Origin: Odoribacter sp. UBA944
Lineage (GTDB): Bacteria > Bacteroidota > Bacteroidia > Bacteroidales > Marinifilaceae
Length of the DNA stretch: 45,243 nt
Assembly: GCA_002293375.1 (NCBI GenBank)
Contig: DBDA01000011.1
Location: 1-45,243 of the forward strand
Direction of reading: 5' to 3'
Numbering within the stretch: the stretch's first letter is position 1; every line of letters begins with the position of its first letter. A program made the translations under genes and the position numbers. Below, in pieces: positions 41,312 through 45,243 of the stretch. Under the pieces are notes generated by a model. That model was not told the origin of the DNA, made no database searches, and worked only from the letters and a program-made list of their open reading frames with translations.

Positions 41312-42643
41312 TTATTGCAGCAGCGCTTTTTCGGCGTTGATGGCCCGGGAGCAGTCCCATTTGTGGCGTTGGAATTTTTGGCGGATCTCGTCCAGGCAGA
41401 GGTTGCCGATACTCCCTTCGTGGGTGTGGTGCAGGGGCCTCTCCGCATCTCCGGCATAGGCTCCGGCCTGTACCTTCAACCCTACCGTTTTGTACGCTTC
41501 CCGGAAGGGAATGCCCGCCGTCACCAGGTCGTTGACGTCCTCTACCGTGAACAGGTAGTTGTAGATGGGATTTTTCAGGATCTCCCGGTTCAACTCCATC
41601 TCTTTCAGCACCGCCACGGCCATCGTCAGACAATCCGACAGCTCCTGAAAGGCCGGGAAGAAGATCTCTTTGGTCAGTTGCATGTCGCGGAAATAGCCGG
41701 AGGTGAGGTTGGCGCACAACAGGGCCAACTGGCCTGGCAGCGACTGCAAGCGGTTGCATCTGGCGCGGATGAGTTCAAAGATGTCCGGGTTCTTTTTGTG
41801 CGGCATGATGCTGGAGCCGGTGGTAAACCGGTCCGGGAGCTTGACAAATCCGAAGTTCCCACAGGAGTACAGGCAAACGTCGGCCGCCATTTTACCCAAG
41901 GTGGAGGCCACGGAGGCCAGGGCGAACAGTACGTTTTTCTCCATCTTTCCCCGCTGCATCTGCGCGTAGGCCGCGTTCCAGGCCAAATCCCCGAACCCCA
42001 GCAGGCGGGTGGTGAGTTTCCGGTCGAGCGGCACCGATGAGCCGTAACCGGCCCCCGAACCGAGCGGGTTGGTATCCACCAGTTCGTAAGCCGCCCGAAG
42101 TTGCAGGAGGTCATCCGCCAGCGACTCCGCGTAAGCGCCGAACCACATCCCGAAGGAGGAGGGCATGGCAATTTGGAGGTGGGTGTAGCCGGGCAGCAGA
42201 ATCTCTTTGGAGGCTTCGGCTTTTTGAAGCAGCAGGTCAAAGAGTGTTTCCGTCTGTTCCGACAGGCGGATGAGTTTCGTCCGGGTAAAGAGTTTGATGT
42301 CCGTTAGCACCTGGTCGTTGCGGGAGCGGCCGGTGTGTATCCGTTTGCCCGCTTCCCCGCACGCACGGGTCAGCTCCAATTCGATCTGGGAGTGGATGTC
42401 CTCTACCCCTTCTTCGATCCGGAAATCGCCCTGATCGATGGACTTTGCTATCTCCTTCAGGGCCTTCTCCAGCGATTGCAGGTCGGCGGCATCCATCAGC
42501 CCGATGTGGTGCAGCATCTTCAGGTGCGCCAGGTTGCCCAATACATCGGCGTGCGCCAGCATCAAGTCCAACTCCCTGTCGCGCCCTACCGTAAACTGCT
42601 CCGTAAAGCGGTCGATGTCGTATCCTTTATCCCAAAGCTTCAT
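41312..42643 (-). CDS. argH: Argininosuccinate lyase
   Basis: Last step of arginine synthesis: argininosuccinate to arginine and fumarate. I start it at the ATG at 42643 (443 residues, MKLWDKGYDIDRF), which overlaps the argE stop by four bases; longer in-frame extensions run through argE and are not coding. Family signature GSSIMPHKKNP at 276-286, plus HTGRSRNDQ and the GYTHLQIAMP catalytic His region. It is about 20 residues shorter than E. coli ArgH. Last gene of the argD-argB-argE-argH operon. Confidence 0.96.
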   Translation of the reverse strand: MKLWDKGYDIDRFTEQFTVGRDRELDLMLAHADVLGNLAHLKMLHHIGLMDAADLQSLEKALKEIAKSIDQGDFRIEEGVEDIHSQIELELTRACGEAGKRIHTGRSRNDQVLTDIKLFTRTKLIRLSEQTETLFDLLLQKAEASKEILLPGYTHLQIAMPSSFGMWFGAYAESLADDLLQLRAAYELVDTNPLGSGAGYGSSVPLDRKLTTRLLGFGDLAWNAAYAQMQRGKMEKNVLFALASVASTLGKMAADVCLYSCGNFGFVKLPDRFTTGSSIMPHKKNPDIFELIRARCNRLQSLPGQLALLCANLTSGYFRDMQLTKEIFFPAFQELSDCLTMAVAVLKEMELNREILKNPIYNYLFTVEDVNDLVTAGIPFREAYKTVGLKVQAGAYAGDAERPLHHTHEGSIGNLCLDEIRQKFQRHKWDCSRAINAEKALLQ

Positions 42644-43704
42644 GTGTTGTATCTTTCTAATTTTAATCCGTCCAACAACCGGACAAAGATATCGATTCCT
42701 TCCCGGATTTCCTCTGTCCGGATGTATTCGTTGGCCGTGTGGCTCCGGGCGCTGTCTCCCGGCCCGATTTTCAGGGAGGGCCAGGGGATGACCGCCTGGT
42801 TGGAGGTGGTCGGGGAGCCGTACAGCGTCCGCCCCAGTTCTTTGCAGCGTTGCACTACCGGATGGCTCTCCGGGATGGAAGAGGAGTTCAAGGAGAATGA
42901 ACGGGGAGCGACGTCGCTCTTTACCGCTTTCCGGATGGTGTCGCAGATCGCTTCGTTGGTGTAAAATTCGTTTACCCGGACATCTACGGTAAAGGTGCAT
43001 TCCGCCGGGACGACGTTGTGCAGGGAGCCGGCCCGGATGCCCGTGACGCTCATCTTGACCCGCCCTAATAGAGGCGATTCCTTTTCAAACCGGTAGTTCC
43101 GGAACCAGTCGATGTCGGGCAGCGCCTCGTAAATGGCGTTGATCCCTTCTTCCCGCGCCGCGTGGCCGGATTTTCCGCGGGCGGTGCAATCCAACACCAT
43201 CAACCCTTTCTCTGCAATGGCCGCGTGCATTCCGGTCGGCTCGCCGACAAGCGCCAAAGTCACCGGCCCCAACTCCCCTACGATGCTTTGTATGCCGCCT
43301 TTCCCGGTGTTCTCCTCCTCGGCAGATTCCAAACAGATGAGGTTGAAGGGCTGCTCCGTCTGTTCCAGGCGGAGGAAGGCCGCCAGCATGGACACAATGC
43401 TGCCGCCGGTGTCGTTGCTGCCCAATCCGAACAACTTCCCATCCCGCTCCACCGGGAGGAAAGGATCCGTTTCCCACGCCCCGTTCGGCTTCACTGTATC
43501 GATGTGCGCATCCAGAAGGATGGTCGGCTTGTTCCGGTCGAATTGTTTGGAGCGTACCCACACGTTGTTGCCTTTGCGTTCCGGTTTGTATCCGCAGGAG
43601 CACCAGGTCGTTTCCAACAACTCCGCTACGGCACCCTCCTCTTGGCTGAAAGAGGGTATCGCAATGATTTTTTTCAATAAGGCAACTGCTTCGTCTGCGT
43701 TCAT
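42640..43704 (-). CDS. M20 family deacylase of arginine synthesis (ArgE/DapE type)
   Basis: 354-residue zinc peptidase-family enzyme. Ligands: His67 and Asp69 in LLDAHIDTVKPNG, Asp98 in GSNDTGG, Glu129-131 in ESAEEEN, and a C-terminal His in ARSHTANEY. Its place between argB and argH makes it the arginine-pathway deacylase. In Bacteroides the pathway runs on N-succinylated intermediates and the transcarbamylase acts before deacylation, so the likely substrate is an N-acyl (succinyl or acetyl) citrulline rather than ornithine; this is from knowledge of the order, not visible in this gene. Overlaps argH by ATGA; 9 bases after argB. Confidence 0.88.
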   Translation of the reverse strand: MNADEAVALLKKIIAIPSFSQEEGAVAELLETTWCSCGYKPERKGNNVWVRSKQFDRNKPTILLDAHIDTVKPNGAWETDPFLPVERDGKLFGLGSNDTGGSIVSMLAAFLRLEQTEQPFNLICLESAEEENTGKGGIQSIVGELGPVTLALVGEPTGMHAAIAEKGLMVLDCTARGKSGHAAREEGINAIYEALPDIDWFRNYRFEKESPLLGRVKMSVTGIRAGSLHNVVPAECTFTVDVRVNEFYTNEAICDTIRKAVKSDVAPRSFSLNSSSIPESHPVVQRCKELGRTLYGSPTTSNQAVIPWPSLKIGPGDSARSHTANEYIRTEEIREGIDIFVRLLDGLKLERYNT

Positions 43705-43713
43705 GGTGGTATT

Positions 43714-44484
43714 TTATAAGGATAAGAGAGTCCCTCCGTTTAAATTTTCCGGAGAGGTCAACCGCACGCTTCCTACACCGGCTTCCAGCGTTTTGAAAGC
43801 GTTTTCCAATTTCGGAAGCATGCCGGAGTGGAGCACGCCCCGGGCCAACAACTCCCGGTAGTCGTGTTTGTTGATGCGGGGGATGACGCTCTGTTCGTCG
43901 TTTACATCCAACAGTACGCCCGGTTTGTCGAAACAGAAGGTGAGTTCCGTTTCGTAGCGGCTGCTGAGGGCCGTTGCAACCGCCCCCGCTACGCTGTCCG
44001 CGTTGGTGTTCAGCAGTTGCCCTTCGCGGGAACAGGTAATGGGTGAGATGACCGGCAGTATGCGGTTTTCCAGCAACAGCGCCAACGCTTCCGTCCGGAC
44101 AGTGTCGATGTCCCCGACAAAGCCCCAGTCGATTTCTCCCCGCTCCCGCTTGTGGGAAACAACCAATCCCATGTCGCACCCGGACAATCCGCAGGCATTG
44201 ACCCCGCGCGCCTGCAAACCGGCGACGATCTTTTTGTTGGCCAGGCCGGCGTACGCCATAACGGCCACTTCCAAGGTGCGGCTGTCGGTTATGCGCCTCC
44301 CCTCGTGCATCCGGACTTCCAATCCCAATGCGGCCGACAACTGCCCGGCCATAGAGCCGCCGCCGTGTACCAGCAGGCAACCGGGCCAGAGGGCGGCCAG
44401 GCGGTCGTTCAGGCCGTTCAGGCCGTTCAGTACCGCATCGTCTTCGACCAGTTTACCGCCGATCTTGATAATCTTTACCTTCAT
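43714..44484 (-). CDS. argB: Acetylglutamate kinase family protein
   Basis: Phosphorylates N-acetylglutamate (N-succinylglutamate in the Bacteroides version of the pathway). 256 residues. KIGGKLVED (7-15), LVHGGGSMAGQ (38-48), and the NTNADSVAGAVATAL nucleotide/substrate region are typical. Near residue 20 the sequence NGLNGLND comes from a 9-base tandem repeat (44406-44430, 2.8 copies). The ATG overlaps the argD stop by four bases. This is the shorter arginine-insensitive type, by length. Confidence 0.93.
   Translation of the reverse strand: MKVKIIKIGGKLVEDDAVLNGLNGLNDRLAALWPGCLLVHGGGSMAGQLSAALGLEVRMHEGRRITDSRTLEVAVMAYAGLANKKIVAGLQARGVNACGLSGCDMGLVVSHKRERGEIDWGFVGDIDTVRTEALALLLENRILPVISPITCSREGQLLNTNADSVAGAVATALSSRYETELTFCFDKPGVLLDVNDEQSVIPRINKHDYRELLARGVLHSGMLPKLENAFKTLEAGVGSVRLTSPENLNGGTLLSL
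44406..44430. repeat. 9-bp tandem repeat in argB
   Basis: CGTTCAGGC repeated 2.8 times; unit length is a multiple of three, so copy changes would keep frame (NGL units). Confidence 0.9.
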
Positions 44485-45243
44485 TTCTCCCCTCCCCGCG
44501 TTTTCAATTCGTGCAGGGCCGCTGCAAAGGCTTTCAGGAAAAGGTCCGCTTCTGCGGCGGTGATGGTGAGGGAGGGCAATAAGCGGAGGGTGTTTTTACC
44601 GCTGTACCCGACCAACACCCGGTGTTTTTGGGCCAACAACGCCCGTACCTCCGACTGGGGATAGGCGGTGTCCACTCCGATCATCAGCCCCCTGCCCCGG
44701 ACTTCCCGCACTCCGTCCATCTCTTTCAGTTTCTCCGTCAGGTAGTTGCCCAATGCGGCAGCGTTGTTGAGCACATACTCCCGCTCCATGACTTCCAGAA
44801 CGGCCAATGCCGCCGCGCAGGCCAGGTGGTTGCCGCCGAACGTCGTCCCCAACATCCCTTTTTGCGCCGCAATCGCTTCGCTGAGCAGCACGCCCCCGAT
44901 GGGAAAACCGTTCCCCATCCCTTTGGCGGTGGTGATGATGTCGGGCTCTACACCGGCATACTGGTGGGCGAAAAATTTTCCGCTGCGCCCATAGCCCGAT
45001 TGGATCTCGTCTAAGATCATCAGGGTGCCGGCGGCGGTGCAGCTGCTGCGCATCCGGCGCAGGAATGCCTCCTCGGCCACGCGGATGCCTCCCACGCCCT
45101 GTATCCCTTCCACTATGACTGCGGCATACTCCCCGGCGGCCAACTCTTTTTCCAATGCCTCCGGGTCGTTGAACGGCAGGAAGGTGACCCGGTGGCCGCA
45201 ATTCAGCGGCGCCTGTATGGCCGGATTGTCCGTTGCGGCAACG
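44481..45243 (-). CDS. argD: Acylornithine aminotransferase, N-terminus beyond the window
   Basis: Class III PLP aminotransferase that moves an amino group to N-acylglutamate semialdehyde. About 254 C-terminal residues are present; the frame stays open to the edge with no start (AATDNPAIQAPLN is typical mid-protein sequence). Visible motifs: VIVEGIQGVGGIR, LILDEIQSGYGRSG with the PLP Asp in ILDE, and the PLP lysine in TTAKGMGNGFP. The stop overlaps the argB start (ATGA). Its place at the head of the argB-E-H genes supports the arginine role. Confidence 0.93.
   Translation of the reverse strand, partial: VAATDNPAIQAPLNCGHRVTFLPFNDPEALEKELAAGEYAAVIVEGIQGVGGIRVAEEAFLRRMRSSCTAAGTLMILDEIQSGYGRSGKFFAHQYAGVEPDIITTAKGMGNGFPIGGVLLSEAIAAQKGMLGTTFGGNHLACAAALAVLEVMEREYVLNNAAALGNYLTEKLKEMDGVREVRGRGLMIGVDTAYPQSEVRALLAQKHRVLVGYSGKNTLRLLPSLTITAAEADLFLKAFAAALHELKTRGGEK

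Noticed and set aside
42644..43000. N-terminal extension of the argH frame
   Set aside because: Lies wholly within argE; ATG 42643 gives the normal start with an ATGA overlap.

Overview
The window is almost entirely a chromosome segment of a Bacteroidota bacterium, most likely order Bacteroidales. The evidence is the gene content (RicT/PSP1 with two rhomboids, RprXY-type two-component system, KtrB/TrkH with an N-terminal membrane extension, two ExbD genes behind ExbB, GldA-like ATPase, FISUMP lipoprotein) and the repeated phylum-specific promoter form TTTG - 19 to 20 nt - TAnnTTTG, found before many genes. Base composition is roughly balanced. The first ~460 bases are different: read on the minus strand they encode a decayed tail of an arthropod-type LINE retrotransposon. 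This points to an insect-associated (termite or cockroach gut type) source, or to a chimeric contig whose bacterial part starts inside a tonB gene.

Layout. 1-305 LINE relic; 442-1068 beheaded TonB; 1173-2408 hflX; 2417-2791 unknown small protein; 2835-2990 candidate 6S-like RNA; 3064-4890 cvpA-tyrS operon (minus); 5036-11140 aspS-holB-ricT-rhomboid-rhomboid run (plus); 11333 tRNA-Ala(GGC); 11485-15680 LPG-synthase-like membrane protein, small membrane protein, mutL, GldA-like ABC ATPase; 15747-18126 PspC-PadR-PspC operon (minus); 18386 rpiB; 18881-21097 histidine kinase and response regulator; 21152 ruvB; 22297-24163 AAA ATPase + DUF4435 (TOPRIM-like) pair; 24232 DUF486 protein; 24658-27171 ktrB-ktrA potassium uptake; 27244 pgk; 28583-30856 aroB-aroA; 30881 tadA; 31319-31898 gene-poor stretch; 31899 FISUMP lipoprotein; 32541-32662 hairpin cluster; 32746 dprA; 34056 gdhA; 35488-37325 tatD-ansA; 37453-39786 exbB-membrane protein-exbD-exbD; 39856 tRNA-Arg(CCG); 40091 secreted metallo-beta-lactamase-like protein fused to a MoaF-like domain; 41312-45243 argH-argE-argB-argD (minus, argD runs off the edge).

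Most genes are housekeeping: translation (tyrS, aspS, tadA, tRNAs, hflX), DNA replication and repair (holB, mutL, ruvB, dprA), central carbon and nitrogen metabolism (pgk, gdhA, rpiB, ansA), aromatic and arginine synthesis, and the ExbB/ExbD motor for TonB-dependent outer-membrane uptake. The most interesting parts are the ATPase + DUF4435 pair, which has the domain plan of PARIS-type anti-phage systems and is fired from a promoter interleaved with the divergent promoter of its neighbour; the secreted MBL-MoaF fusion whose metal-binding motif is lost; a (C)9 tract at the domain boundary of mutL; the structured RNA candidate; and the insect LINE junction.
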